Of a DNA stretch of 64,000 nucleotides, positions 1 to 9,817 are shown in pieces. A program made the translations under genes and the position numbers. Each line of letters opens with the position of its first letter. Position 1 is the first letter of the stretch. Location of the stretch: NCBI GenBank assembly GCA_016706685.1, contig JADJJE010000013.1:124001-188000 (forward strand), written 5' to 3'. Source of the stretch: Sandaracinaceae bacterium. Its GTDB lineage: Bacteria > Myxococcota_A > Polyangia > Polyangiales > Houyiibacteriaceae. Under the pieces are notes generated by a model that worked only from the letters and a program-made list of their open reading frames with translations, did not search any database and had not been told where the DNA came from.

Positions 1-275
1 TCGGGGGGCTCTTCGCCGTGCAGCTGCACCCAGGCGATGCCCGTCTCGTTGCGCACCCGGCGCACGAAGTCGAGGCCCTGGTCCACGAACACGGCAACCA
101 CCTCGAGCCCTGCTGGAAGCTCGGCGAGGATGGCGCGAGCACGCGGAACGTCCACGCAGCGCGGGGTGCCCGGCCAGAAGTTGAGGCCCAGCGTGTCCAC
201 CCCAGCCGCCACGCAGGCGAGCGCGTCCTCCGGCGTCCGGACCCCGCAGACCTTGACTCGCGTCGTGTGCGCCAT
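1..275 (-). CDS. trpF: Phosphoribosylanthranilate isomerase, N-terminal part (runs off left edge)
   Basis: Reading leftwards from an ATG at 273-275, about 91 residues are visible before the window ends. They begin with a short leader, then KVCGVRTPEDAL, the usual TrpF first strand with its catalytic cysteine (normally KICG), followed by LGLNFWPGTPR and VVAVFVDQ, the conserved second and third strands of the TIM barrel. TrpF isomerises N-(5-phosphoribosyl)anthranilate in tryptophan synthesis in the cytoplasm. The C-terminal half and its catalytic aspartate lie outside the window. The gene is divergent from korA with about 140 bp between them; other trp genes, if linked, would be to the left. 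Confidence 0.85.
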   Translation of the reverse strand, partial: MAHTTRVKVCGVRTPEDALACVAAGVDTLGLNFWPGTPRCVDVPRARAILAELPAGLEVVAVFVDQGLDFVRRVRNETGIAWVQLHGEEPP

Positions 276-415
276 GCTGCCCCTTCATCTTGCACAAATG
301 CGCTGGCGCGCGACCCCTTCTTCACCAATATTCCAGTCCGCCCGGGTCCGGCTCGCCTTGGATGGTGCGCGCCACGCCCTCGCTCCCCCTTCAGTTTCTC
401 TCTGGAAGCCTCCTC

Positions 416-2269
416 ATGACCAGCACGACGCAGCGCGAAGAGCTCGACTCGGTCGTCATCCGATTTGCGGGTGACTCCGGTGACGGTATGCAGCTCACGG
501 GTCAACAGTTCTCCACGGCCACCGCGCTGATGGGCAACGACCTCTCGACTTTCCCGGACTTCCCGGCCGAGATCCGCGCTCCGACCGGCACGCTGTACGG
601 CGTCTCCGGCTTCCAGGTGCACTTCGCCAACCACGACATCATGACCCCGGGCGACGACCCGGACGTGCTCGTGGCCATGAACCCGGCTGCGCTGAAGGTG
701 AACTCCGGCACGCTCAAGACGGGCGGCCTGCTGGTCATCAACGAGGGCGCGTTCAACACGCCCAACCTCAAGAAGGCCGGCTACGAGACCAACCCGCTCG
801 ACGGCGACGAGCTCGCGCGCTTCCGCGTCATCAAGCTGGACATCAGCAAGCTCACCCTCGCCGCCGTGGCCGAGTTCGGCCTGGGCGCCAAGGACGGCGG
901 GCGCTGCAAGAACATGTGGACCCTCGGGCTCATGTTCTGGCTCTTCGGCCGCGACCGGCAGTCCACGGTGGACTGGCTCAACCAGAAGTTCGCCAAGGAC
1001 CCCAACCTGGCGGCGGCCAACATCGCGGCGCTCAACGCGGGTCACGCCTATGGCGAGACGGCCGAGATGCCTGGCGGCATCGGCGCGTACCAGGTGCCCA
1101 AAGCGGACTTGAAGCCCGGCGAGTACCGCAGCGTGGACGGCAACCAGGCGCTCGCCTGGGGCCTCGTGCAGGGGGCCGCGCTCGCGGGCCTCAACATCAT
1201 GTACGGCAGCTACCCCATCACGCCGGCATCCGGCCTGCTGCACAACCTGGCCAAACTCAAGCACTTCGGCGTCACCACGTTCCAGGCCGAAGACGAGATC
1301 GCGGCCGTGGCATCGGCCATCGGCGCCAGCTTCGCGGGGGCGCTCGGCGTCACCGGCACCTCGGGCCCCGGTGTGGCGCTCAAGGGCGAAGCCATCGGCT
1401 TGGCGTTCATCACCGAGCTGCCGCTCATCATCTGCGACGTGCAGCGCGGCGGCCCGTCCACGGGCTTGCCCACCAAGACCGAGCAGTCGGACCTCTACCA
1501 GGCCGTGTTCGGGCGCAATGGTGACGCGCCGCTCCCCGTGCTCGCGGCGGCCACCCCGGGCGACTGCTTCTACATGGCCATCGAGGCCGTGCGCATCGCC
1601 GTGAAGTACATGACGCCGGTCATGCTGCTCACCGACGGGTACATCGCCAACGGCGCCGAGCCCTGGGAGATCCCGGACCTCGCCGCCATGAAGCCGTTCC
1701 CGGTCAGCTTCCACACTGACAGCGAGGGCTTCCACCCCTACAAGCGCAACGAGCAGACGCTCGGGCGCGTGTGGGCCAAGCCGGGCACGCCGGGCTTGGC
1801 GCACCGCATCGGCGGCCTCGAGAAGGCGCAGAAGTCGGGCCACATCAGCTACGACGCCGACAACCACCACGCCATGACGCTGCTGCGCGCCCAGAAGGTG
1901 AACAACGTCGCCAACGACTACCCGGACGCTGCGGTGGACCAGGGCGACGACAGCGGCGACGTGCTCATGGTGGGCTGGGGCGGCACCTACGGCGCCATCA
2001 GCCAGGCCGTGCGTCAGTGCCGCAAGAACGGGCAGAAGGTCAGCCACTACCACCTGCGCAACATCTGGCCGTTGCCCAACAAGCTCGGTGACCTGCTGAA
2101 GCGCTTCGACAAGGTGGTCGTGGCAGAGCTCAACAACGGGCAGCTCGCGCGCCTGCTGCGCTCCGAGTACCTGGTGGACTGCAAGTCGGTCGCCAAGATC
2201 GCTGGTCAGCCCTTCCGCATCTCCGAGCTGGTGACCGCCATCCAGCAGAACCTCGAAGGAGGACAGTGA
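416..2269 (+). CDS. korA: 2-oxoacid:acceptor (2-oxoglutarate:ferredoxin) oxidoreductase, fused gamma-alpha subunit
   Basis: The 617-residue product has the gamma domain first (VVIRFAGDSGDGMQLTGQQF near residue 15, ending about residue 200) and then the pyrimidine-binding alpha domain (YGSYPITPAS, GTSGPG, DVQRGGPSTGLPTKTEQSD), the fused KorA arrangement known from mycobacterial and other aerobic 2-oxoglutarate:ferredoxin oxidoreductases. With KorB it would convert a 2-oxoacid and CoA to acyl-CoA, CO2 and reduced ferredoxin. I chose the ATG at 416 because GGAAG lies upstream and the family homology starts right after it; the frame stays open back to 290 but those residues look non-coding. korB follows after one base. 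The substrate (2-oxoglutarate rather than pyruvate) is inferred from architecture only. Confidence 0.92.
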   Translation: MTSTTQREELDSVVIRFAGDSGDGMQLTGQQFSTATALMGNDLSTFPDFPAEIRAPTGTLYGVSGFQVHFANHDIMTPGDDPDVLVAMNPAALKVNSGTLKTGGLLVINEGAFNTPNLKKAGYETNPLDGDELARFRVIKLDISKLTLAAVAEFGLGAKDGGRCKNMWTLGLMFWLFGRDRQSTVDWLNQKFAKDPNLAAANIAALNAGHAYGETAEMPGGIGAYQVPKADLKPGEYRSVDGNQALAWGLVQGAALAGLNIMYGSYPITPASGLLHNLAKLKHFGVTTFQAEDEIAAVASAIGASFAGALGVTGTSGPGVALKGEAIGLAFITELPLIICDVQRGGPSTGLPTKTEQSDLYQAVFGRNGDAPLPVLAAATPGDCFYMAIEAVRIAVKYMTPVMLLTDGYIANGAEPWEIPDLAAMKPFPVSFHTDSEGFHPYKRNEQTLGRVWAKPGTPGLAHRIGGLEKAQKSGHISYDADNHHAMTLLRAQKVNNVANDYPDAAVDQGDDSGDVLMVGWGGTYGAISQAVRQCRKNGQKVSHYHLRNIWPLPNKLGDLLKRFDKVVVAELNNGQLARLLRSEYLVDCKSVAKIAGQPFRISELVTAIQQNLEGGQ

Positions 2270-2270
2270 C

Positions 2271-3281
<1,011 letters not shown>

Positions 3282-3288
3282 GCCCAGC

Positions 3289-4053
3289 ATGGCCGACGTC
3301 GTCCGGAGCGCAGCGCTCAGGGACGCGGGGTTCGCCCACGCGTTCTCGCTGCGCGACGGAGGCGTCAGCGATGCGCCCTTCGGCACGCTGAACTTGGGGC
3401 GCAGCGTGGGCGACGAGGAGGAGTGCGTGTGGGAGAACCACATCCGCTTCGCCGCGCGCGTGCCCTATCCGCGTGACGCCCTGTTCGAGGCCAGCCAGGT
3501 GCACGGCACGAGCGTGCGCTTGGTGGCCGCGGGCGAGGACCCCGTGGCGGTTCGGCAGGAAGAGCACGACGCGCTCATTGCCCCCGCAGGCGGGCTGGTA
3601 GTGGGCGTGCGCACGGCCGACTGTGTGCCCATCCTGCTGGCCGACACCGAGCACGGCGCGGTCGCGGCGGTGCACGCGGGCTGGCGCGGCGCGGTAAACC
3701 ACATCCTGGCGCGCACCATCGAGCGTATGCAGCAGGAGTTCGGCACGCAGCCGAGCGCGTTGGTGGCCGCCGTGGGCCCGCACATCCGCGTGGCCCACTT
3801 CGAGGTGGGCAGCGAGGTGGCGGAGGCCGCCGAGGCGGCTGCGCCGGGCGCGGGCGTGGTGCAGCGCGGGGGCGAGAAGCCACACGTGGACCTCGCCGCG
3901 TTGGTGCGCCACCAGCTGGTGCGTGCGGGCGTTACGCACGTGGACGACGTGGGGGGCTGCACCTTCGAGGACGCCGCGCGCTTCTTCTCCTACCGGCGCG
4001 ATGCGGGGCGCACGGGGCGGCACTTGGCCGTCGTCGTCAGCCGCGGGCTCTAG
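3289..4053 (+). CDS. pgeF: Peptidoglycan editing factor / polyphenol oxidase family (YfiH, LACC1)
   Basis: 254 residues, the full family length. The three metal-ligand positions are present: H72 in QVHGT, C112 in TADCVPILL and H129 in VHAGWRG, plus the C-terminal CTFEDAARFFSYRRD block. Members were described as copper polyphenol oxidases, purine nucleoside phosphorylases, and in E. coli as an amidase-type editing factor that removes wrongly built peptidoglycan precursors; the sequence does not decide which activity dominates here. It follows korB closely on the same strand and converges on the glutaredoxin gene. Confidence 0.88.
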   Translation: MADVVRSAALRDAGFAHAFSLRDGGVSDAPFGTLNLGRSVGDEEECVWENHIRFAARVPYPRDALFEASQVHGTSVRLVAAGEDPVAVRQEEHDALIAPAGGLVVGVRTADCVPILLADTEHGAVAAVHAGWRGAVNHILARTIERMQQEFGTQPSALVAAVGPHIRVAHFEVGSEVAEAAEAAAPGAGVVQRGGEKPHVDLAALVRHQLVRAGVTHVDDVGGCTFEDAARFFSYRRDAGRTGRHLAVVVSRGL

Positions 4054-4084
4054 ACAGCGCTGGCGCGGGCTGGTGCGCCGCACG

Positions 4085-4891
4085 TCACCGCGAGCCGGCG
4101 ACCGCCTGGTCTAGGGCTCGCTCGAACGCCGCGGGGCTGAACCCGGTCAGCACGCTCCCGCCCACGTCCAGGGTGGGCACCGTCTGCCTGGGGTTCAGGC
4201 GCACGTACTCGGCGCGCGCCGCGGGGTCTGTCTCCACGTCCAGATCCCGGAAGGCGATGCCCTGACTCAGCAGGTAGCTGCGCGCCTGGCGGCAGGCTCC
4301 GCACCACGAGGTCCCGTACAGCACGATGGGCACCTGCGCGCGTGCCCGCGCGGCCTCTTCGCGCTGCAGCCGTGCGGCCTCCGCGGCCTCGGCCGTATCC
4401 CGCGCGGCGGCCTCACGCGCCCGACGCTCACTCTCCCGTTGGGCGGCGGCCAGCGCGGGGTCGGCTTCGACCGGCGCGGGGGCCGGCGGCTCTGCGATGC
4501 GCTCCACCACGAGCCCTCGGGCGGTGGGGGCGGGCTCGTCCTCGCTGCTCAGCACCAGGGCGGCGCCCAGCAGGCACGCCAGCACCAGCGCCACCAACAG
4601 CTTCGTGAGCCGGGACGTGGGCTCCAGCAAGGGCTCGAGCCCTCGACGGGTGGGGCGACGCTCGGTGTTGCAGCGCAGGCAGCGCCCGTCTGGGGACAAC
4701 GCCAGGCCATGCACGGGGCAGCGGCGATCCACCGGATAGGTGGACGGACGCTTGGGTGGAGCCATGGAGGGGCGCGCCGCTGGAGCCACGGAAGGGCGCG
4801 CCGGCGGAACCATGGAGGGGCGCTTGGTGGGCGCGATGGACGGTCGCTGGGGCGGGGGCGCCGAGGGGCCCTTGGGGCGGGTCGTGGTCAT
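4085..4891 (-). CDS. Membrane-anchored glutaredoxin-like protein with Pro-rich N-terminal repeats
   Basis: 268 residues in five parts. Residues about 10-50 are repeats of an eight-residue RPSxAPxx unit. C58, H61, C71 and C74 (CPVH and CLRC) form a small zinc-ribbon-like knuckle. Residues 97-115 are a single membrane helix. Residues 145-185 are an Ala/Glu/Arg-rich, probably coiled segment. Residues 187-268 are a glutaredoxin/thioredoxin-like fold with active site CGAC (C197, C200) and the cis-proline TVPT motif. The redox domain is therefore held away from the membrane, most likely in the periplasm, but topology is inferred. Its start overlaps the stop of the upstream oxidoreductase by four bases (ATGA), so they are translationally coupled. 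Confidence 0.75.
   Translation of the reverse strand: MTTTRPKGPSAPPPQRPSIAPTKRPSMVPPARPSVAPAARPSMAPPKRPSTYPVDRRCPVHGLALSPDGRCLRCNTERRPTRRGLEPLLEPTSRLTKLLVALVLACLLGAALVLSSEDEPAPTARGLVVERIAEPPAPAPVEADPALAAAQRESERRAREAAARDTAEAAEAARLQREEAARARAQVPIVLYGTSWCGACRQARSYLLSQGIAFRDLDVETDPAARAEYVRLNPRQTVPTLDVGGSVLTGFSPAAFERALDQAVAGSR
4739..4866 (-). repeat. Coding tandem repeat, eight-codon RPSxAPxx units
   Basis: Within the glutaredoxin-like gene, a 24-base period encodes five successive units beginning RPSI, RPSM, RPSV, RPSM and RPST. The DNA copies (for example the recurring atggaggggcgc on the plus strand) are similar but not identical, so this is an older or drifting expansion. It probably forms an extended Pro-rich tail. 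Confidence 0.7.
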
Positions 4892-5913
4892 CGCACGCCT
4901 CGCTCTCCCGTGGCACCGCGTCGTGACAGGCCGGCCGCATCGTAGACGGCATCAATCAAGCGCATGTTCGCGAGCGCGTCGCCCGGCCCGACCGGAACGG
5001 GGGCGCCGTGCAGCACGTGCGCGCAGAACGCTTCGAGCTGATAGGAGTAGGTGGTGCGCCGCGGGAAGGACTCGCTCTGCCAGCGCTCGCCATGGCGGCG
5101 GTGTCGCAGGCGGTGCCCCAGCTGTGGGCCGACCGGGTTGAACGCGCGCAGCTCGCCCCGCTCGAAGCGCACGCGCACGCCCACCTTCAGGAGCCGCCGC
5201 GAGAGCAGCGAGCACTCGAGGTGTCCGGTGGCGCCGCTCGGCAGCGTGACGTCGGCCTCCATGGCGCGGTCCACGCCTGGGCTCATCAGCGTGGCCTTGG
5301 CGCGCGTGACCGTGGGCTCCTCACCGCTCAGCTGCCGCAGCATGTGCGCTGCGTAGGCGCCGGTGTCCATCATGGCGCCGCCCGAAAGCGACAGCTGGAA
5401 GCGGATGTCGCTGGGCATGGGCAGGGGGATGCACATGGCGGTCTCGATGTGCTCGATGCGCCCGTAGGGGCCGTGCTGGCACAGCTCCACCAGGCGGGCC
5501 GCCATGGGGTGGAAGCGCCAGTGGAACGCCTCGACGACCGCCTTCCCGCTCTTCGCGCTTCTGGCCAGGACGGACTCGGCTTCGGCAGCGTTCGACGTGA
5601 AGGGCTTCTCCAGCAGCACGTGCTTGCCGGCCTCGAGCGCGCGCAGCGTCCAGGGCGCGTGCAGCGAGTTGGGCAGGGGGTTGTAGACGGCGTCCACGTT
5701 CGCGTTGGCCAGCAGGGCCTCGTAGCTCCCGAAGGCCAGCTGGATGCCGTGCCGCTTGGCGAACGCCGTTGCCCTGCCTGCGTCGCGGGCGGCCACGGCC
5801 AGCACCTTGGCCGCAGGCACCTCGCGCGCCGGTGCGATGAGCGCAAACGGTGCGATGCGGGCGGCACCGAGGATGCCGATGCGCAGCGGAGGTGTCGTGG
5901 GCCGGGATTCCAT
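4888..5913 (-). CDS. Gfo/Idh/MocA-family NAD(P)-dependent oxidoreductase
   Basis: 341 residues. The N-terminal Rossmann fold starts RIGILGAARIAP (residues 11-22), close to the form seen in dihydrodiol-dehydrogenase-like members, and the family's EKP motif with its catalytic lysine is at 102-104 (LLEKPFTSNA). The C-terminal half is the usual alpha/beta substrate domain. Substrate cannot be told; sugars, inositols and dihydrodiols are all used by relatives. It is the first gene of a two-gene unit with the glutaredoxin-like protein and is divergent from the exported unknown at 6028. Confidence 0.85.
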   Translation of the reverse strand: MESRPTTPPLRIGILGAARIAPFALIAPAREVPAAKVLAVAARDAGRATAFAKRHGIQLAFGSYEALLANANVDAVYNPLPNSLHAPWTLRALEAGKHVLLEKPFTSNAAEAESVLARSAKSGKAVVEAFHWRFHPMAARLVELCQHGPYGRIEHIETAMCIPLPMPSDIRFQLSLSGGAMMDTGAYAAHMLRQLSGEEPTVTRAKATLMSPGVDRAMEADVTLPSGATGHLECSLLSRRLLKVGVRVRFERGELRAFNPVGPQLGHRLRHRRHGERWQSESFPRRTTYSYQLEAFCAHVLHGAPVPVGPGDALANMRLIDAVYDAAGLSRRGATGERGVR

Positions 5914-6027
5914 GGGCAGACGATACCCGACATCGGCGGGCGCATGCGATGGGCAGAGTGAAGGGCCGCTATGCTAGCGTGTCGCGGCCTGCAGCCATGG
6001 ACGGCCACGCGGGGCAAGGAGGTCTTC

Positions 6028-6966
6028 GTGAACAACCCCACCCATACATCTCGCTCTTCGCGCTCCCCCTGGGTCATCGCCGCCACTCTCGCGGCCTGCT
6101 TCGGGCCCCTGCTCGCGGTGTCCACGCTGGCCGCCCAGACGCCGGGCCCGCGTGACAGGCACGCCATTCGCTTCGAGCGTCCGCGTACGGTGGGCTCGCG
6201 CTACCGCATCGAGGTCAGCGGTGAAAAGACCATGCGCATGGAGCAGCGGGGCGCCGCCGCGCCGGTCCGTGACGAGCGCACGGTGGTGCGCATGGTGGCC
6301 GTGGAGCGCGTGCTCGCGGTGAACGCGCTGGGCTCGCCCACCACCTCCGAGTACACCATCGAGACCTTCGAGGTGGAGCGTGCGGGAGCGCAGATCACGC
6401 CGCTCGCGCGTGGCACCGTGGTCGTCGTGGAGCGGGCCACCACGCCGGAGGGTTCGGCGCGCATCACCGTGGGCGGTGCGCCGGTGGCGGCAGAGATCGC
6501 CGAGGCGCTCGGCGTCGTGGTCTCGCGCAAGGTGTCGGCTATCTCGGACGACGAGGTCTTCGGGTCCACCACGCCGCGCCGCGTGGGCGAGCGCTGGAAC
6601 ATCAACGACGCCGTCGCCGAGCGCGAGCTGGCCGCCGCTGGGCTAGGCGAGGTGCAGCTGCGCGGCCAGGTCCGCGCGGTGGAGCTGGTCACCGTGGGCA
6701 CGCAGCCGTGCCTGGTGCTCGAGGCCAGCATGACCGGGCGCCTGAGCGGCATCCCCAGCCTGCCTCCCAGCGCCACCTTCGTGAACGGCAGCCTCGAGAC
6801 CACTCACCGCGGTGCCCTGCCGCTGGATGGCACCTCGCGTTCGCCCACCGTGTCCATGAGCATGGTCCTCGACACCACCTTCACGGTCCAAGCCGGCCCG
6901 GAGCTCCAGCGCTTCCACATGGTGGTGCGTGAGAGCCGCACCGAGCAGGTCACCGCGCTACCCTGA
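6028..6966 (+). CDS. Exported protein of unknown function
   Basis: I place the start at the GTG at 6028, giving 312 residues, because AAGGAGG lies five bases before it and the product then begins with a clean signal peptide (charged start, hydrophobic run near residues 14-28, cleavage after TLAAQ). The rest has no transmembrane helix and no family I recognise; it is rich in beta-strand-like alternating segments with many Thr, Val and Arg residues. A TATGCT box at 5969-5974 may be the -10 element. Its last nine bases overlap the end of the convergent HxlR gene. Confidence 0.6.
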   Translation: MNNPTHTSRSSRSPWVIAATLAACFGPLLAVSTLAAQTPGPRDRHAIRFERPRTVGSRYRIEVSGEKTMRMEQRGAAAPVRDERTVVRMVAVERVLAVNALGSPTTSEYTIETFEVERAGAQITPLARGTVVVVERATTPEGSARITVGGAPVAAEIAEALGVVVSRKVSAISDDEVFGSTTPRRVGERWNINDAVAERELAAAGLGEVQLRGQVRAVELVTVGTQPCLVLEASMTGRLSGIPSLPPSATFVNGSLETTHRGALPLDGTSRSPTVSMSMVLDTTFTVQAGPELQRFHMVVRESRTEQVTALP

Positions 6967-7617
6967 CGCGGTGGGCACGGACAGGGCACGGCGCAGCGCT
7001 AGCAGCAGCGCCGTGTCGCCCTCCACCCGCAGCGCGCTGCGGGCGATGGCGTCGTCCAGCGAGGCGCCACGATAGAGCACGTGGGCCAGCGCCAGCCCTT
7101 CGCCCTCGATGAGGACATCCGGGCGCTGTGCTTCGCGCTCCTCCACATCGAGGGCGTTGCCCCCCAGCCCGAGCGTGAACAGCCGTCCATCGAGCGCCAG
7201 GCCCACGCGAAAGGCATGCGGCGGCTGCCGGTAGAAGCGCTTCAACGAGAGCACCATCCAGCCAACGTCGAAGCGCGCGTCCACGTTGGGCTCGCCCAGC
7301 AGCGGGCTGCCCCACGAAGCCAGCGCCAGCAGCGCCGGCTCGAGCGCCCTGCCGCGTGCCGTGAGCCGATAGAGGTCGTGCGGAGCCCTTGCGGGGCGAG
7401 TGCGCTCGACGACTCCTCGAGCCTCCAGCGTGCGCAGCCGTGTGGTCAGCAGGTTGGGGCCGATGCCCTCGAGAGACGTGAGCAGCTCCCGAAAGCGACG
7501 CGGGCCCAGCAGGAGCTCCCGCACCACCAGCAGCGTCCAGCGCTCTCCCAACACGTCGAGCGCCCGCGCGAGCCCGCAGAACTGACCGTAGCTCCGATCC
7601 TTGACGGTATCGCTCAT
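6958..7617 (-). CDS. HxlR-family winged-helix regulator with C-terminal SCP2-like extension
   Basis: 219 residues. Residues 10-100 are an HxlR/MarR-like winged helix (LDVLGERWTLLVVRELLLGPRRF, then GIGPNLLTTRLRTLEARGVVER), the typical HxlR signature. About 100 more residues follow, longer than a classic HxlR protein; they resemble the SCP2-type small lipid-binding domain found in some actinobacterial and myxobacterial members, which could act as an effector-binding module. The gene is divergent from a membrane protein with a 43-bp, unusually AT-rich gap holding an inverted repeat, so it probably regulates that neighbour and itself. Confidence 0.8.
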   Translation of the reverse strand: MSDTVKDRSYGQFCGLARALDVLGERWTLLVVRELLLGPRRFRELLTSLEGIGPNLLTTRLRTLEARGVVERTRPARAPHDLYRLTARGRALEPALLALASWGSPLLGEPNVDARFDVGWMVLSLKRFYRQPPHAFRVGLALDGRLFTLGLGGNALDVEEREAQRPDVLIEGEGLALAHVLYRGASLDDAIARSALRVEGDTALLLALRRALSVPTASG

Positions 7618-7622
7618 TGAAT

Positions 7623-7650
7623 CTTATGCTATATGAATCCGAATCATAAG
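7623..7650. promoter_or_regulatory. Inverted repeat in divergent HxlR/membrane-protein promoter
   Basis: CTTATG at 7623-7628 is matched by CATAAG at 7645-7650, and inside it TATGAATC and GAATCATA form a second near-perfect dyad. The stretch is strikingly AT-rich for this genome and lies between two divergent starts, so it is a good candidate for both the promoters and the HxlR operator. No binding evidence exists here; it is inference from position and symmetry. Confidence 0.5.
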
Positions 7651-7660
7651 GCTAGGGCTC

Positions 7661-8422
7661 ATGACCACCACCGCGGCACTCTTCTCGGCGCTCGTCTTCG
7701 CTGTCGCCCTGATGCTCGTCGCCGCCATCCGCGCGGCCTTCGCGAGCTCGCTTCGAGCCACCGCGCTCGGTGCTGCGGCCGTGGCCGCCTGGCTGGGCAT
7801 CACCGCCATGCTCGCAGCTTCGGGCGTGCTGGCCGACTTCCGGGGCACGCCCCCGCTGTTCGTGCGCTTCATGGGAGGCTGCGCGCTGCTCTCCATCCTT
7901 CTGGTGCTGTCGCCCTTCGGCCGTCGGCTCGCGGTCGGCGTGCCCCTGGCTGCGCTGGTGGGGATGCAGGTCTTCCGCCTCCCTGTCGAGCTGCTGCTCC
8001 ACCGACTCCACGCCGACGGACTCGTCCCAGTGCAGATGACCTACCTCGGTCGCAACTTCGACGTGGTGACCGCCCTGTTGGCCGTGCCCGTGGCGCTGCT
8101 GGTGGCCTCCCGTGGCGAGCGAGACGTCCTCGCCCGGCGCGTGGCCCTGGCCTTCAACCTCGTTGGCGTCGGCCTGCTGGCCAACATCGTGGTGGTGGCG
8201 CTGCTGTCGGCCCCCGGGTCGTTGCGTGTGTTCATGAACGAGCCTGCCAACACCTTCGTCACCACCGTGCCGTACGTGTGGCTGCCCACGCTGCTAGTGC
8301 TCACCGCGCTGCTCGGCCACTTGCTGCTGTTCCGTCGGCTATGGGGCAAAGCCCCGGAGCCGTCCGATGGGGTGACCGCCCATGCCCCCTCAGAACTGCA
8401 CGCTCGGCGCGATGTCGCGTAG
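7661..8422 (+). CDS. Polytopic membrane protein, unknown function
   Basis: 253 residues with about seven hydrophobic helices (roughly residues 4-24, 31-53, 66-84, 88-106, 129-148, 160-183 and 208-230) and a short charged C-terminal tail. I do not recognise a family. It is divergent from the HxlR regulator with a shared operator-like dyad, so its expression is probably controlled by that regulator. Its last 33 bases overlap the 3' end of the convergent lipoxygenase-like gene. Confidence 0.65.
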   Translation: MTTTAALFSALVFAVALMLVAAIRAAFASSLRATALGAAAVAAWLGITAMLAASGVLADFRGTPPLFVRFMGGCALLSILLVLSPFGRRLAVGVPLAALVGMQVFRLPVELLLHRLHADGLVPVQMTYLGRNFDVVTALLAVPVALLVASRGERDVLARRVALAFNLVGVGLLANIVVVALLSAPGSLRVFMNEPANTFVTTVPYVWLPTLLVLTALLGHLLLFRRLWGKAPEPSDGVTAHAPSELHARRDVA

Positions 8423-9817
8423 CGGCACGTAGTTGCGAATGCCGTCTCGCAGGATGCCTCGCTCCGTCTCGGCCAGCGCTGCTCGAAAGCGAACGTTGGC
8501 CGCGATCAGCTCGGGATCGGTGAACTGGTAGTCAATGTCCGCCAGGCGGGTGATGGGGTGTGCGGCGAAGAACATCTTCATGCACATCCGGTAGCTGAAG
8601 GCGTCCTTCCACTTCGTCAGCTTCGATGGGTCGAACGGATCCACCTCGACGGCGTGCGGGATGGGCGCTCGGACGCGCATGGGCACTTCTTGGATGTCGA
8701 CGGCCCCGAAGAGGGCGTGGTCGGCCGTGTGACCGATGGCCACGTCGGACACCACCGTCGCGAAGACCTCCGCGAAGACCTCCGGCTCGGCGAACTCGGC
8801 GGGGCCGGGGAAGCCGCGGATCCAGAACGAGAGATGGCGCGCGAGCTCGCTGCGCGCGGTGTCCTGCTCGAGCCGCAGGGCGACCTCGAGGCCGAACGCG
8901 CGGAGCGTCTGGTAGTAGCGCGCCAGGAAGTCGCCGTAGGGGGAGTGGACCTCACGCGGGCCGAGCTTGAAGCTGTACTCTGGATAGGCGCTGTTGGGGC
9001 TGCGGTCGGGGCGCTTCATGCCGCTCCAGGTCGCGGCCACGGCCTCCCAGTGCTCTTCGAGGGCCCCCGGATAGGGGCTGTAGAAGCGCGTGGTGTTCAT
9101 CACGGTGTCGGCGTCGTGCAGCACCGCGTCTGCCATCCCGAGCGCCAAGTAGAAGTGCGGGAGGAAGAGCCGCTGGAGGTCGTGGCCGCGCGGGAGCAGC
9201 GTCTTCACGATGGCGTTCATTGCGTCGGTGGGGAAGTGCACCATCGGGTGCATGTAGAGCGTGGTGGCGATGCCCCCTGCTTGCAGCGCGAAGACCTTGG
9301 CCAGGCTCCAGCCATCCCCGTCGCCCGGCAGGAAGACCACGCGGTCCACCGAGATGGAGGCCACTTCGTAGCGGTGCCTGGACAGCACGCGAAAGAGCAC
9401 GATGGTGGGCGCGACCGACACGCCGTCCTTTGGTCGGATGGCGCGCACCACCGTGTAGTCCGCCTTGAAGTAGCGGCCTTCTTGCCGAACATCGGGCACG
9501 CGCGCCTCGAACAGCGCGAGGTCGTACTCGTCCACGGGAGGGGTCAGGAACTTCGAGAAGATTCCGTCGGCCAGGATCTCGACGAAGCGCGCGTCGCTGA
9601 CCAGCTTCACGCCCGTGTGTTGCCGTGCCCAGCGCGCCGCGGGCAATGACTCGAGGACGACCTGCTTGCGGTACCGCGCGCCGATGTGGCGGTCCCACTC
9701 TTCCCGCTCTTCGCGCGGAAGGTGCAGCACCGTTGGGGCCACGTCGTGGGGGCGGAGGGGGTCAGGCTGCGGCCACGGGCCGCGCGCGTACAGGTAGGGT
9801 GATGACGGCTCGGACAT
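8390..9817 (-). CDS. Lipoxygenase-family protein with atypical iron-ligand positions
   Basis: 475 residues from the ATG at 9817, which has GGGAG six bases upstream; the frame is open further back without support. The core block at residues 186-226 (TTLYMHPMVHFPTDAMNAIV, then GHDLQRLFLPHF) lines up with the lipoxygenase helix that carries two iron-binding histidines, with H194 to H212 spaced as in plant and bacterial enzymes. The first histidine, H190, is one position off the usual HxxxxH spacing. H363 and H367 match the Hxxx(N/H) pair. The terminal residue is F475, whereas lipoxygenases end in an iron-liganding isoleucine. Family membership is likely; dioxygenase activity is uncertain. Confidence 0.7.
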   Translation of the reverse strand: MSEPSSPYLYARGPWPQPDPLRPHDVAPTVLHLPREEREEWDRHIGARYRKQVVLESLPAARWARQHTGVKLVSDARFVEILADGIFSKFLTPPVDEYDLALFEARVPDVRQEGRYFKADYTVVRAIRPKDGVSVAPTIVLFRVLSRHRYEVASISVDRVVFLPGDGDGWSLAKVFALQAGGIATTLYMHPMVHFPTDAMNAIVKTLLPRGHDLQRLFLPHFYLALGMADAVLHDADTVMNTTRFYSPYPGALEEHWEAVAATWSGMKRPDRSPNSAYPEYSFKLGPREVHSPYGDFLARYYQTLRAFGLEVALRLEQDTARSELARHLSFWIRGFPGPAEFAEPEVFAEVFATVVSDVAIGHTADHALFGAVDIQEVPMRVRAPIPHAVEVDPFDPSKLTKWKDAFSYRMCMKMFFAAHPITRLADIDYQFTDPELIAANVRFRAALAETERGILRDGIRNYVPLRDIAPSVQF

